The position numbers were made by a program, and so were the translations under genes. 64,000 nucleotides of DNA from Thermodesulfovibrio yellowstonii DSM 11347. Lineage in GTDB: Bacteria > Nitrospirota > Thermodesulfovibrionia > Thermodesulfovibrionales > Thermodesulfovibrionaceae. The notes beneath the pieces were generated by a model. That model ran no database searches and had not been told where the DNA came from. It saw nothing but the letters and a program-made list of their open reading frames with translations. Positions 15,356 through 24,770 of the stretch are shown one piece after another. The first letter of the stretch is position 1; each line of letters opens with the position of its first letter. The DNA is taken from the NCBI RefSeq assembly GCF_000020985.1, contig NC_011296.1:1726001-1790000 (forward strand). The letters are read 5' to 3'.

Positions 15356-17146
15356 CTACATTTCAACTCTTGTTAAAACTCCATGAAGCTTTCGTGAAGG
15401 GAGTCTAAAAAAGCTTATAAATGTAGGAGTTACTCTCTTTAAAAAAGCAAAAATCTTCCAATGACCTCTTGCAATAATCTCTTCAAGCCCATAAAATATC
15501 GCTCTCTCATCTATCCCGTTTTCTCTCAATATCTCTTCAATATTTACAACTTCCATATATCCCATCTGAATCTCAAAAACTCTAACGCCTTTACAGAGAT
15601 TTTCTTTAAAGTATCCTGTTACTCCGAAAGGATCGGGTCTTATTACAATTGATAAAAATATATTATCTTCATAAATTATTCCATGATAAAACATTGTTTC
15701 AACTATATAGGGAGAGATTTTATTTTTATCTCTGATGAAAAAAATCGCTGTGCCTGGTATCTTTGGATTTGTTTCATAAACTCTCTCAAACTTAAGAATA
15801 AAATCATCTAAAGGCATAAACATCATAAATCTGTAAAGTCTTTTCTGCCCTCGCATATAAATAAACATCGTTAAAAAAGGAAATAATGCAAGAATAATTG
15901 ACCAGTATCCACCATGTGGAATTTTATATAAACAGGAACTGAAATAAACAAAGTCAACAAAAATTATGAAAATACTTGCCAGCATAGCATAATAATTTCT
16001 TTTTAGAAAAAAGATTGAAACCAGAAGCAATCCTGTTATGCACATATTTCCTGTAACCGCGAGTCCGTAAGCTGCTGCAAGATTTGAAGAGCTACCAAAA
16101 TCAATCATTATTAAAATAACCGCTAAAAGTAAAAACCAGTTGACACTTCCAATATATATCTGGGACTTAAGCTCCTTTGAAGTGTAGTCAATTTTTAACA
16201 TTGGCATTATTCTTGTTGTTATAGCCTGATAGACAACTGAAAACATTCCACTTATCATTGCTTGGGACGCGATAACTGTAGCTAAGAGACTTAAAATTAA
16301 AAATGGCACATAAAGAAAAGATGAAAAATTAAAAGCCATCTCAAAGAGTATATTTTTAACCTGCGGATTTTTTAAAAGAAAAGCACCCTGCCCAAAATAG
16401 TTTATAAAAAGAGCAAAAAATACCATTGCCCATGCCTTTCTTATTGGTTTTGCACCGAGATGTCCCATATCAGCGTACATTGCCTCAGCGCCTGTTGCAC
16501 AGAGAATAATCTCTCCAAGCACAAGATAGCCTTTCCATCCGTTGTGCATGAGAAACTCTACTGCATAATAGGGGTTTATTGCCTTTAAAACCTGAGGATT
16601 TAAAAAGACTGAATGAATTCCTATGACTAAAATAGATAAAAACCAGATACACATAATTGGACCAAAAGCTGAAGAGACCTTTTCCGTCCCTTTTTTCTGA
16701 AAGAGAAATAAAGTAAAGGCAATTATAATTGCAATGAACACCATGGAAGCCTGCGAAATTCCTTCAAGTCCTGGAATAAAAGCAGTTCCTTCAACAGCAC
16801 TTAAGATGCTTATCGCAGGTGTTATAACCCCATCGCCTATTAAAAAAGAAACTCCAATAAGAGCTAAAAAGGTAACAAAGGCTTTTGTTTTATTTGATTT
16901 TGAAAGAGATTTAAATATCTCAGAGAGAACTATTGTGCCACCCTCACCCCTTATACTTAGATTCATGGCAAGGAAGTTATATTGTATTGTAGGAAGTATG
17001 ATAAGGGTCCAAAATATGAGAGATAGAACGCCTAAAACATTTTCATAAGTTGGCTCAAGTATTAAGAAAGCAACTGTTAGAGTATAAATAGGGCTTGTAC
17101 CAATGTCTCCGAAAACAAGTCCGAGTGCTTTAATCACTCCACTCAT
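15356..17146 (-). CDS. kup: KUP/Trk-D type potassium uptake protein
   Basis: 596 aa with 12 membrane segments. The N-terminal GLVFGDIGTSPIYTL and the following IRGEGGTIVLSEI are diagnostic of KUP/HAK/KT K+:H+ symporters, as is GDGVITPAISILSAVEG. A hydrophilic C-terminal domain (about 440-596) ends the protein. It imports K+ at the inner membrane. It stands alone, divergent to hisD and 60 bp upstream of the ArnT-like gene. Slightly shorter than the E. coli protein but all core motifs are present. Confidence 0.95.
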   Translation of the reverse strand: MSGVIKALGLVFGDIGTSPIYTLTVAFLILEPTYENVLGVLSLIFWTLIILPTIQYNFLAMNLSIRGEGGTIVLSEIFKSLSKSNKTKAFVTFLALIGVSFLIGDGVITPAISILSAVEGTAFIPGLEGISQASMVFIAIIIAFTLFLFQKKGTEKVSSAFGPIMCIWFLSILVIGIHSVFLNPQVLKAINPYYAVEFLMHNGWKGYLVLGEIILCATGAEAMYADMGHLGAKPIRKAWAMVFFALFINYFGQGAFLLKNPQVKNILFEMAFNFSSFLYVPFLILSLLATVIASQAMISGMFSVVYQAITTRIMPMLKIDYTSKELKSQIYIGSVNWFLLLAVILIMIDFGSSSNLAAAYGLAVTGNMCITGLLLVSIFFLKRNYYAMLASIFIIFVDFVYFSSCLYKIPHGGYWSIILALFPFLTMFIYMRGQKRLYRFMMFMPLDDFILKFERVYETNPKIPGTAIFFIRDKNKISPYIVETMFYHGIIYEDNIFLSIVIRPDPFGVTGYFKENLCKGVRVFEIQMGYMEVVNIEEILRENGIDERAIFYGLEEIIARGHWKIFAFLKRVTPTFISFFRLPSRKLHGVLTRVEM

Positions 17147-17201
17147 GAAGGTTTATTATATATCAGTAGTAATTTTTTAGCAAATCCTTGTATAATCTCT
17201 T

Positions 17202-18473
17202 ATGCAAATTATAAAAGACAAAAAAATATTTGAAAAATTTGTCAAAAAATTGCAAAAAAGGTCATTTTCTGAACCTAAAATTGAAGATAGTGTAAGAAAA
17301 ATTTTAAATGACATAAAAAAAAGTGGAGATAAAGCATTAGCCAGATATACAAAACTATTTGATAAGCATAGCCTTCCTCTTAAGATCGGTAAAAAAGAGA
17401 TAGAAAAAAAAGCTAAAGATATATCAAAAGACGTCTTTAATGCTCTCATTTTTGCAGAGGAAAGAATCCGTAAATTTCATGAAAAACAGCTTGAAAAATC
17501 ATGGCAGTATCAGGAAGGAGATATTATTCTTGGACAAATAATAAGACCATTAGAGAGAGTTGGGGCTTATGTTCCTGGAGGAAAGGCATCCTACCCTTCA
17601 ACAGTGCTTATGAACATTATTCCTGCTCAAGTCGCAGGAGTAAAAGAAATAGCAGTATGCGTTCCAACTCCAAATGGAGAACTTAATCCAATAGTCTGCG
17701 CTGCTTTAAGTATTCTTGGAATAAAAGAGGTTTACAGAATAGGTGGTGCTCAAGCAATCGCAGCTATGGCTTATGGAACAGAAACAATAAAAAAAGTTGA
17801 TAAAATTGTAGGACCTGGTAATATCTATGTGGCAACAGCAAAAAAGCTTGTCTTTGGAGAAGTTGATATAGATATGATAGCAGGTCCGAGTGAAATTCTC
17901 ATTATCGCTGATAATTCAGCAAATCCTGCTTTCGTTGCTGCTGACATGCTTAGTCAGGCTGAGCATGATGAAATGGCATGTAGCATTCTTGTAACAAATT
18001 CTGAACAATTAGTTAACTCAGTAAAAAAAGAGATTACAAGACAACTTAAAAAACTTCCTAAAGCATCCATAGCAAAAGAATCACTCAAAAATTTCGGCGC
18101 GATAATTATTGTAAAATCCTTACAAGAAGCCTGCAATATTGCAAATACAATAGCACCAGAACATCTTGAAGTTATGACTGAAAATCCTGAAAAGCTTCTG
18201 CCGCTTCTTAAAAATGCAGGAGCAATATTTTTAGGGCAATTTACACCAGAGCCAATAGGAGACTATGTAGCTGGTCCAAATCACACACTACCTACTTCAG
18301 GAACTGCAAGATTTTTCTCACCTCTTGGTGTTTATGATTTTGTAAAGAAAAGTTCTTTAATTAAAGTGGGAGAAAACGGGTTCAATAAGCTTGCTCCTTA
18401 TGTTGAAGTGCTTGCAACCCTTGAAGGGCTGCACGCACATGCTAATACAGTAAAAGTAAGAAAAACTACTTAA
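17202..18473 (+). CDS. hisD: Histidinol dehydrogenase
   Basis: 423 aa, Zn-dependent NAD enzyme catalysing the last two steps of histidine synthesis (histidinol to histidine). Typical blocks are RVGAYVPGGKASYPSTVLMN, GGAQAIAAMAYGTE, VGPGNIYVATAKKLVFG, the signature MIAGPSEILIIAD, the zinc/active-site SQAEHDEMACSIL, and the C-terminal APEHLEVM and GPNHTLPTSGTARFFSPL. A TATAAT box lies just upstream and the leader is short. No other his genes are adjacent, so the pathway is dispersed. Its stop overlaps the convergent 60-aa gene by 8 bp. Confidence 0.97.
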   Translation: MQIIKDKKIFEKFVKKLQKRSFSEPKIEDSVRKILNDIKKSGDKALARYTKLFDKHSLPLKIGKKEIEKKAKDISKDVFNALIFAEERIRKFHEKQLEKSWQYQEGDIILGQIIRPLERVGAYVPGGKASYPSTVLMNIIPAQVAGVKEIAVCVPTPNGELNPIVCAALSILGIKEVYRIGGAQAIAAMAYGTETIKKVDKIVGPGNIYVATAKKLVFGEVDIDMIAGPSEILIIADNSANPAFVAADMLSQAEHDEMACSILVTNSEQLVNSVKKEITRQLKKLPKASIAKESLKNFGAIIIVKSLQEACNIANTIAPEHLEVMTENPEKLLPLLKNAGAIFLGQFTPEPIGDYVAGPNHTLPTSGTARFFSPLGVYDFVKKSSLIKVGENGFNKLAPYVEVLATLEGLHAHANTVKVRKTT

Positions 18474-18648
18474 CAGATGCGATAAATTCTTCAATTTTTA
18501 CAGATGGAGCAATTTTTGACACTTTTTCAAAAATTTGTTTCTTTTCTTCCTCATTCTTTGCAACTTTGAATTTTTCTCTGAGCTTTCTTAATTTTTCTCT
18601 GCGAAGTCTTCTTTTTCTTAGTTCTCTGTCAACAAGTCTTCTTGACAT
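18466..18648 (-). CDS. Small basic helical protein (DUF6800-like)
   Basis: 60 aa, extremely rich in Arg and Lys in the first half (MSRRLVDRELRKRRLRREKL...) with a predicted single long helix and a short C-terminal segment (VSKIAPSVKIEEFI). It resembles the small DUF6800-type proteins, but the match is by eye. A GGAGGTTGTT lies just before the ATG. It probably forms an operon-like minus-strand group with the cysteine-rich protein and cutA. Binding to nucleic acid is plausible from the charge; the function is unknown. Confidence 0.65.
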   Translation of the reverse strand: MSRRLVDRELRKRRLRREKLRKLREKFKVAKNEEEKKQIFEKVSKIAPSVKIEEFIASVK

Positions 18649-18663
18649 AACAACCTCCTGCGT

Positions 18664-18969
18664 TTAGATATTTAGATAATCAAATAGTCTGCTGATTATT
18701 AAATATCCTCCACACGGAACCTCGCTTTTATTTATAAAAAAATCACATCCATCTTCTCTAAAATCGCATTTATCACATATAAAGGACAAACCGTGGTTTG
18801 CCAATTTTTCATTATTTAAATGAAATATTTTAATTATTCCATATAACTCACGAGATGTTATATATTTTCGGAGATAAAAATATCCTCCGCACAACTCTGT
18901 TTCTTTATTGGGCTTATAGTAATTACAGAATTTTTTGCAAATTAAAGAAGTGTAAGCCTCTTCTTTCAT
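18664..18969 (-). CDS. Cysteine-rich protein with internal duplication, unknown function
   Basis: 101 aa, not assigned to a named family. It contains two similar halves, each with a Cys pair followed by a CGGY turn and an aliphatic/basic helix: LICKKFC...ELCGGYFYLRKYI (about residues 9-37) and FICDKCDFREDGC...VPCGGYLIISRLF (about 62-97). Nine cysteines suggest zinc or an Fe-S cluster. Its ATG overlaps the cutA stop by 4 bp, so it is translationally coupled to cutA. A metal-related role would fit that neighbour but is inference. Confidence 0.7.
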   Translation of the reverse strand: MKEEAYTSLICKKFCNYYKPNKETELCGGYFYLRKYITSRELYGIIKIFHLNNEKLANHGLSFICDKCDFREDGCDFFINKSEVPCGGYLIISRLFDYLNI

Positions 18970-19280
18970 TTTGTAACTTCGCTAATCCAATTTAAATAGC
19001 TTTCAGAACCTTTTTTTATTTTTATTCCGATAATTTCTGGCACAGTATATGAATGAAGTGATTTTACCTTTTTTTCAAGTTCTTCAAAAAGCTCTGACTT
19101 TGTTTTTACAATCATCAACACTTCTTGTTCATCTTCAATTTTACCTTGCCAAAAATAAATTGAACGAATATCTTTTAGAATATTTACACAAGCTGCAAGT
19201 TTTTCTTCAACAAGAATTTTTGATATTTTTACTGCCTCATCTTCATTAGGTGCGGTTATCAATACTACTATGTAATCCAT
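18966..19280 (-). CDS. cutA: Divalent-cation tolerance protein CutA
   Basis: 104-aa trimeric PII-like fold protein. The signature VLITAPNEDEAVKISKILVE, then EKLAACVNIL, followed by SIYFWQGKIEDEQEVLMIVKT and HSYTVPEIIGI is characteristic of CutA1. It binds Cu2+ and was linked to copper tolerance, though its in vivo role is still debated. It is the first gene of a three-gene minus-strand unit with the cysteine-rich protein and the small basic protein. Confidence 0.95.
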   Translation of the reverse strand: MDYIVVLITAPNEDEAVKISKILVEEKLAACVNILKDIRSIYFWQGKIEDEQEVLMIVKTKSELFEELEKKVKSLHSYTVPEIIGIKIKKGSESYLNWISEVTK

Positions 19281-19343
19281 AATTTAATTATAAAAAATTT
19301 ACAAAAAAATTGGTATAATTGAAAAAACTACAGGAGGTGTTGT

Positions 19344-19631
19344 ATGCCTTACTATGTTATTTTAAGTACACTTACAGATGAAGGGAGAGAAACATTAAAA
19401 GAAAAGCCTGAAAGAATTCTTGAAGTCAACAAAGAAATTGAAAAAATGGGAGTTAAAATTATTCAACAATACGCTGTTCTTGGTCCATATGATTTTGTAA
19501 ATATCGTAGAGGCTCCAGATAATATTACAGTGATGAAAATGTCTGTACAACTCGGTTCAAGAGGCACTGTTCAACTAATGACAATGCCTGCAATTGAGGT
19601 GGAGGAATTGATTAAAAATTTAAAACAATAA
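19344..19631 (+). CDS. GYD domain-containing protein
   Basis: 95-aa alpha/beta dimeric ferredoxin-like protein of the GYD family (YYVILSTLTDEGRETLKEKP at the start, LGPYDFVNIVEAPDN at the signature, GTVQLMTMPAIEVEEL near the end). The family has no established function. An ACAGGAGGTGT ribosome site precedes the ATG and a TATAAT box lies ~30 bp upstream, so it has its own promoter. It stands alone between convergent and divergent neighbours. Confidence 0.9.
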   Translation: MPYYVILSTLTDEGRETLKEKPERILEVNKEIEKMGVKIIQQYAVLGPYDFVNIVEAPDNITVMKMSVQLGSRGTVQLMTMPAIEVEELIKNLKQ

Positions 19632-19666
19632 AAATTTTATAAATCAGAACCAATTGAGCGTTTTAT

Positions 19667-20833
19667 TTATAAAGAAATAAAAGACACAATTTCAGGACAA
19701 TAAAGAATTTTGACTAAGCCAGAAATAGGAATACGAACTTTTTTTTCTGAAAGAGTAATAAAATTATCAAAAGAAAAATAACAGCCTTTTTTAATTTTGA
19801 GCCATTTATCTTCTTCAATATAATCTCTTTTTAGTTTTTCAATATCAATAAGTTTTCCATCCCAACATCCCCACAGTCTGCTTTTGCCTTTTTCTTTAAG
19901 AAGGTGAGAAGTGTTTTTTATAACTATATCATCCTCAGGAAAAGTATCTTTTATATTCAATCCATCCTTTCTTAATATCACATAACTGAACTTAAGATAA
20001 TTGATTTGTAATCCTATTGCACTTAAAAAAGATAGATATTCAGGTGGAATCCATTTTCTTTCTTCGTAGCACCAATTGTTAGCCTTAAGTGCTGGACATG
20101 GAAAGTTATTAATACAGGGACTGTATGGATAAAGGTGTAGTTCTCTAATCAAACTATCTCTTAGCCCGTGAAGCCTTGAGGCTGATTTTTTTGTTCCTGG
20201 CTCTATAATAATTAAACTAAATCTTTCGTTATGATAAGTAAAATATTTTATAAATTTTATAAAATCTTCCTGTCTAAGTCCTTTGTTATCAAATATTTCT
20301 CCCAAAGAATTTGAAAAAATCATTATGTCAGGTCTTAATTCTTTCAATTCAATATATGTTTTTACATCTGCTGCATCAGCTTTTAAAAATTCGTAATTAA
20401 TAGACAAATTTTTAGGTTTAAATCTTTCAATAATTTCTCTTCCAAACTGTATAGCCCTTTCTTCTAATTCAACTCCTATATATCTAACATAGCTTAAGGA
20501 AATTATTCCTTCTTCAAAGAGCTTAAAAACTGGCAAAATTGCAGGAGAAGGACCACAGCCTATATCAACTATTTTGAGGTCTTTATTTGAGGAAATTAAG
20601 GGATGTCTGAAAAGCTCCTTTAAAAGGCTATATATTTTTGCCAAATTAACAGGCACAAAATATGCGAGATAACCTCTGAGAAAATCTTGATTTTTCATAT
20701 AATCTTCAGGTCTTTTAGAATCTAAAAAAGTAAAAAGATCAGAAGCCTTTAAAATTAGATTTTTTAATTGTTGTTTTGTGGGAGTTTTGTCCTTAAAAAT
20801 CAGTTTTAAAAGAAATTCAGGTAAATCTTGCAC
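19667..20833 (-). CDS. Rsm22-like SAM-dependent methyltransferase
   Basis: 388 aa. An N-terminal helical region precedes a Rossmann methyltransferase core (VDIGCGPSPAILPVFKLF is the SAM motif I; NSLGEIFDN is motif IV-like). Downstream come the Rsm22 hallmarks: EPGTKKSASRLHGLRDSLI, then the Cys cluster PCINNFPCPALKANNWCYEE that in mitochondrial Rsm22/METTL17 binds Fe-S, and a C-terminal beta-rich tail. It probably methylates or assists assembly of the small ribosomal subunit. It stands on the minus strand, downstream of a terminator that ends the HU gene. Confidence 0.85.
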   Translation of the reverse strand: MQDLPEFLLKLIFKDKTPTKQQLKNLILKASDLFTFLDSKRPEDYMKNQDFLRGYLAYFVPVNLAKIYSLLKELFRHPLISSNKDLKIVDIGCGPSPAILPVFKLFEEGIISLSYVRYIGVELEERAIQFGREIIERFKPKNLSINYEFLKADAADVKTYIELKELRPDIMIFSNSLGEIFDNKGLRQEDFIKFIKYFTYHNERFSLIIIEPGTKKSASRLHGLRDSLIRELHLYPYSPCINNFPCPALKANNWCYEERKWIPPEYLSFLSAIGLQINYLKFSYVILRKDGLNIKDTFPEDDIVIKNTSHLLKEKGKSRLWGCWDGKLIDIEKLKRDYIEEDKWLKIKKGCYFSFDNFITLSEKKVRIPISGLVKILYCPEIVSFISL

Positions 20834-20844
20834 TTTTAAAAATA

Positions 20845-20870
20845 TTTAGGGGGAGAAAACTCCCCCTAAA
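20845..20870 (-). terminator. Rho-independent terminator after HU
   Basis: An 11-bp perfect stem (20845-20855 with 20860-20870, loop of four) containing six G-C pairs, followed on the minus strand by ATATTTTT. It lies 16 bp beyond the HU stop and ends that transcript just before the Rsm22-like gene. Confidence 0.9.
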
Positions 20871-20885
20871 ATAAATTTTCAAAAA

Positions 20886-21158
20886 TTACTTTACTGCTTC
20901 TTTTAAAGATTTTCCTGCTGTAAACTTGGGAACTTTTGTTGCAGGGATTTTAATTTCCTGTCCAGTTCTTGGATTTCTTCCCTTTCTCGCCTTTCTCTTT
21001 GAAACATAAAAACTCCCAAACCCTACAAGCGTAACCTTGTCACCTTTCTTGAGAGCTTCCTTAACAGCTTCAATTGTGGCATCCAGTGCCTTTGCTGCCT
21101 CTGCCTTTGTAAGCTCTGCTTTGCTTGCAATCTTGCTTACCAATTCTGCCTTTGTCAT
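20886..21158 (-). CDS. hup: HU-family DNA-binding protein
   Basis: 90 aa, standard HU length. It begins MTKAELVSKIASKAELTKAEA and has the arm signature VTLVGFGSFYVSKRKARKGRNPRTG followed by IKIPATKVPKFTAGKSLKEAV. It bends and compacts DNA as a dimer. AAAGGAGGTATTAGGT precedes the ATG. It is monocistronic, followed by a strong terminator, and divergent to the SbcD-like gene. Confidence 0.97.
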   Translation of the reverse strand: MTKAELVSKIASKAELTKAEAAKALDATIEAVKEALKKGDKVTLVGFGSFYVSKRKARKGRNPRTGQEIKIPATKVPKFTAGKSLKEAVK

Positions 21159-21254
21159 ACCTAATACCTCCTTTTTTTATTGATAAATTAAGGATTTGAT
21201 GTAAACAATACCAAATTTTTCGTATAATGTCAAGTATTTTTTTATAATAAAATA

Positions 21255-22394
21255 ATGAAATTTAAATTTTTACATATCTCAGACCTTCATTTAGGTTTAA
21301 AAATCAAAGGTATAGATAGGCTTAAATACTGCAAAAAAGCACTATTAAAGACAATTAATATTATTAGAGACAACAATCTTGATGCTATGATAATTGCAGG
21401 AGATTTTTTTGAAAATGATAAAATTTACAGGGAAGACATAGAGTTCTTAAATGAGATTTTTGAATTAATTTATCCAAGACCTGTAATTATTTCACCTGGA
21501 AATCATGATTTTTTAGGTTTTAACTGTGCTTATGATGAAAGATTTCTTAACATACTAAAACTTAAAGCATGGAAAGAAAATGTAAAAATTTTTAAAAAAC
21601 CAGAATTCTCTCTTTTTTCATTTGGCGATGTAAAAATTTATGGCAAACCATGTTTAAATAGAGAAACCCAGGCTTTTGATAAAATTCTCAATATTAATCC
21701 ATTTAAAATTAATATAGCAGTTATTCATGCATCAAGAATTAAATTTTCTCCTCAAGGCAAAGAAATCTGGCATCCCTTTGAAGATAATGACATCCTAAAA
21801 TCTAATTTTGATTATGTTGCTCTTGGACATTATCATAATTATTCAGAAATTTCTGATGGTTCAATAATAAAATCAGCCTACCCAGGCAGTATGGTACCAG
21901 CTTCAATATCTGAATATGGTAAAAGAGGTGGGTTGATTGTTGAAGTTTCAAAAAAGGACAGCAAAGCGACTATTGAAATAGAATTCGTTGAATTAAGTGA
22001 TTTTTCTATAAAAAAAATTGAGATTTCAACATCTCAAGGTATTGAAAAAATTAAAAACATAATATCTTCGGAAATCTCTGAGAGCAGTAATCCTGACGAT
22101 ACACTTTTTATTTTAAAGCTCAAAGGTATGGGTGATTTGAGCATAATTCATTTAAAAGAGCTTTTTTCTGAATATAAGATTCTGTTTGATACTTCTGAGT
22201 TTACAAAATTTGATATTGAAAAATTAAAAGAAACTTCACCAGAAACAACCGTTGGGGCATTTATTAATGAAATGCTCAAACTTATTGAGAATGCAGACAA
22301 TAGAGAAAAACAAATTCTTGAAGATGCTTTAATTTATGGGCTTGATGCTTTTGCTGGTAAACAGATAATACCAAGATTTTATGATGAAAATTAA
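21255..22394 (+). CDS. DNA repair exonuclease, SbcD/Mre11/YhaO-like
   Basis: 379-aa calcineurin-like phosphoesterase. The metal-binding motifs are in order: HISDLHLGLK (D-x-H), IAGDFFENDK (GD), SPGNHDF (GNHD), VIHAS and LGHYHNYSEI (GHxH). The C-terminal ~100 residues are a capping region as in YhaO. As an Mn2+-dependent nuclease it acts with an SMC-like ATPase at DNA ends. It overlaps the next gene by 14 bp. The partner is YhaN-type rather than classical SbcC, so YhaO is the closer analogue. Confidence 0.9.
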   Translation: MKFKFLHISDLHLGLKIKGIDRLKYCKKALLKTINIIRDNNLDAMIIAGDFFENDKIYREDIEFLNEIFELIYPRPVIISPGNHDFLGFNCAYDERFLNILKLKAWKENVKIFKKPEFSLFSFGDVKIYGKPCLNRETQAFDKILNINPFKINIAVIHASRIKFSPQGKEIWHPFEDNDILKSNFDYVALGHYHNYSEISDGSIIKSAYPGSMVPASISEYGKRGGLIVEVSKKDSKATIEIEFVELSDFSIKKIEISTSQGIEKIKNIISSEISESSNPDDTLFILKLKGMGDLSIIHLKELFSEYKILFDTSEFTKFDIEKLKETSPETTVGAFINEMLKLIENADNREKQILEDALIYGLDAFAGKQIIPRFYDEN

Positions 22395-24411
22395 AAGAAT
22401 ATTAATAGAAAATATAGGACCTTATAAAAACAAAGAATTCATTTTTGAACATTCTTGCAGTCTGATAATTGACAAAAATGAGGCTGGTAAATCCGTTCTC
22501 GCAAAATCTATACTGGAAGCTCTTTATCCATCAAAACAGCCTTTAATACCTTTAAACAATGGAAAAATTACATTGGAAATTGAATCAGACAATGAATTTT
22601 TTCAGATTACAAGAAATTATAGGGGATACCAGATATTTAAAAATGGGAATCCTATAAAACATGAAACTAAAACTAAAGGAAGAATAATCAAAAAATTACC
22701 TGGAGAAATTATTTTTAACATTCCAAAAGAAATTTTTATTAACAGTTCTTATTTAGCTCAAAAAGCAGGAATAAATACCAAAGAACTCTATTCGGTCACT
22801 TCTTTTTTAGAACAGGCTATTGATACAGGTTTTCAGGATACATCAGCATCTTCAGCTTTAACGAAAATAAAAGAAGCACTTTATGATAACATTCACAGCG
22901 GTGCGATATTTCCTTTTAATACAAAAGGGAAGTTGGATACAGCAATAAAAATATGGAAAGAAAAACTTACTGAATATGAAGAGAAAAAAGCATATCTACA
23001 AAATTTAGTAGAGGAACAAACTGAAATTATTAAAAATTATATTGAATCACTTTCCGAATTTGAAAATATAAATCATGAAATTATAAAACTTGACAGTGAT
23101 TATGCTACATGGAAAATTCAACAAAATAATTTTTACTTGAGAGAAATCCAAATTCTTGAAAAAAGAAATGATGAATTAAAAGAATTTGAAGGCATGGTTG
23201 AGTTTTACAAAAATTTTGAAAATCTAAAGCCTGAGGAACAACGATTTATAATTCTTTATGAAAATGAAATACAGTCCTTACAGGAAGATTTAATGTTAAA
23301 AGAAGAGAAAAAAAAGAAAATAAAAAAATTATTGAAAAAACTATCTTTGATAAATATTCTGACAGTTATTTCCAGTATTCTGGGAGGAATTTTTATAGAT
23401 AACATATTCTATATTGGAGTTATTTTTTGCCTTTTTGCCTTTTTTTATCAACTTAAACTTAATAGTGAAAATAAAAAATTAAACCATGATATAAAAACTT
23501 TAAACTTAAAACATGACGAGATTTCTAAAAAAATAGACTACATAATTTCTAATTTTACTGCTCCTATAAATAGCAAAAATGAATTCTTCAGTCTTTTTAA
23601 AAAAGTGAGTACACATAAAAATGAAATTAAAGAATTTATTGAAAATTCCAGAAAAATTGAAGAGCTAAAAAAACTTCTCCTTTCAGAAAAGGAAATAGAT
23701 TTCTATGAATCAAAAATTATTTCCAGAAATAAAGAATTTAATAATTTAAATATTGAAGACTATGAACAAAAAAAAGAAAAACTTCTCAACCTTAAAGAAC
23801 AAATAAACGATAAAATCCATAAATTACAAGCAGATTATGACAAAATTATACAGCATAGAAAAGAAATAGAAAAAATAACTGACCATATACAAGTTGCTGT
23901 AAAAAACTTGGAAATTCTGGAAAAATTTAAAGAAGCTTTGCAAAAGTCTTTTGAAGTACTGGAAAACATTACAAAAAAACATCATGAACTTTGGTCTCAA
24001 AAATTAAATGAAAAAGCTTCAAAACTTTTAAGTAATATAACAGACAAAACAGTACATATCTCTTTTGGCAAAGACCTCTCTTTTAATATAAAAGTTCCAG
24101 AAATTGAATATCCCTTACCTGAAAAAGAAATTGAAAACAAGCTCAGCGGCGGTATAACAGAACAAATATACCTTACTGTAAGACTAATTCTTGCTGACAT
24201 CCTGAGCAAAGGCATGAAAATTCCTTTTATACTGGATGAACCATTTGCACATTCAGATGATGAAAGATTTTTTAAAGGCATGAAATATTTAATACAGGAG
24301 ATTGCAAATTCAAATCAGGTTATTATTCTAAGTTGTCATCAAAATAGATTAAAACTCATTGAAGAATTGAAAGGCTTTTTCTGCCTAATTTCAGTCAGTA
24401 ATGAGGCTTAA
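22381..24411 (+). CDS. YhaN-like SMC-type AAA ATPase with membrane hairpin
   Basis: 676 aa. The N-terminal ATP-binding lobe has a Walker A-like IIDKNEAGKSVLAKS (GKS), a long coiled coil runs through about residues 180-570, and the C-terminal lobe has the ABC signature LSGGITEQ and Walker B PFILDEPFAHSDDER. In place of the Rad50 zinc hook (CxxC) there is a hydrophobic pair of helices (about residues 325-360, LSLINILTVISSILGGIFI...IFYIGVIFCLFAFFYQL), as in Bacillus YhaN. The protein is therefore probably membrane-anchored and acts with the upstream nuclease in DNA repair. Confidence 0.85.
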   Translation: MMKIKRILIENIGPYKNKEFIFEHSCSLIIDKNEAGKSVLAKSILEALYPSKQPLIPLNNGKITLEIESDNEFFQITRNYRGYQIFKNGNPIKHETKTKGRIIKKLPGEIIFNIPKEIFINSSYLAQKAGINTKELYSVTSFLEQAIDTGFQDTSASSALTKIKEALYDNIHSGAIFPFNTKGKLDTAIKIWKEKLTEYEEKKAYLQNLVEEQTEIIKNYIESLSEFENINHEIIKLDSDYATWKIQQNNFYLREIQILEKRNDELKEFEGMVEFYKNFENLKPEEQRFIILYENEIQSLQEDLMLKEEKKKKIKKLLKKLSLINILTVISSILGGIFIDNIFYIGVIFCLFAFFYQLKLNSENKKLNHDIKTLNLKHDEISKKIDYIISNFTAPINSKNEFFSLFKKVSTHKNEIKEFIENSRKIEELKKLLLSEKEIDFYESKIISRNKEFNNLNIEDYEQKKEKLLNLKEQINDKIHKLQADYDKIIQHRKEIEKITDHIQVAVKNLEILEKFKEALQKSFEVLENITKKHHELWSQKLNEKASKLLSNITDKTVHISFGKDLSFNIKVPEIEYPLPEKEIENKLSGGITEQIYLTVRLILADILSKGMKIPFILDEPFAHSDDERFFKGMKYLIQEIANSNQVIILSCHQNRLKLIEELKGFFCLISVSNEA

Positions 24412-24480
24412 AACTTTACTAAATTCTTAATTTTATGTTAATTTTTAAAATCAATCCTGTTAAGAAAGGTGGTGAAAATA

Positions 24481-24750
24481 ATGGGAATATCTCCTGAAAG
24501 AAAAAAAGAGATTATTGAAAGTTTTAAAATGCATTCTTCTGATACAGGCTCTCCTGAAGTACAGATTGCTTTGATGACTGAAAGAATTAATTATTTAACC
24601 GAACATTTTAAAACTCACAAAAAAGATCATCATTCAAGAAGAGGACTCATTAAATTAGTCGCTCAAAGAAGAAAGCTTTTAAATTATCTTAAAAAAATTG
24701 ATAAGGAACGATATGGTAAACTCATTGAAAGACTTAGTATCAGAAAATAA
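24481..24750 (+). CDS. rpsO: 30S ribosomal protein S15
   Basis: 89 aa, the canonical length. It starts [15 protein letters not shown] and contains the S15 signature [20 protein letters not shown] followed by [21 protein letters not shown]15 binds 16S rRNA helices 20-22 early in 30S assembly. A GTG 12 bp upstream is in frame, but AAAGGTGGTG positions the ribosome at the ATG. The order rpsO-pnp is conserved in bacteria. Confidence 0.98.
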   Translation: MGISPERKKEIIESFKMHSSDTGSPEVQIALMTERINYLTEHFKTHKKDHHSRRGLIKLVAQRRKLLNYLKKIDKERYGKLIERLSIRK

Positions 24751-24770
24751 ATCTGGAAAAGAGGTAGAAT

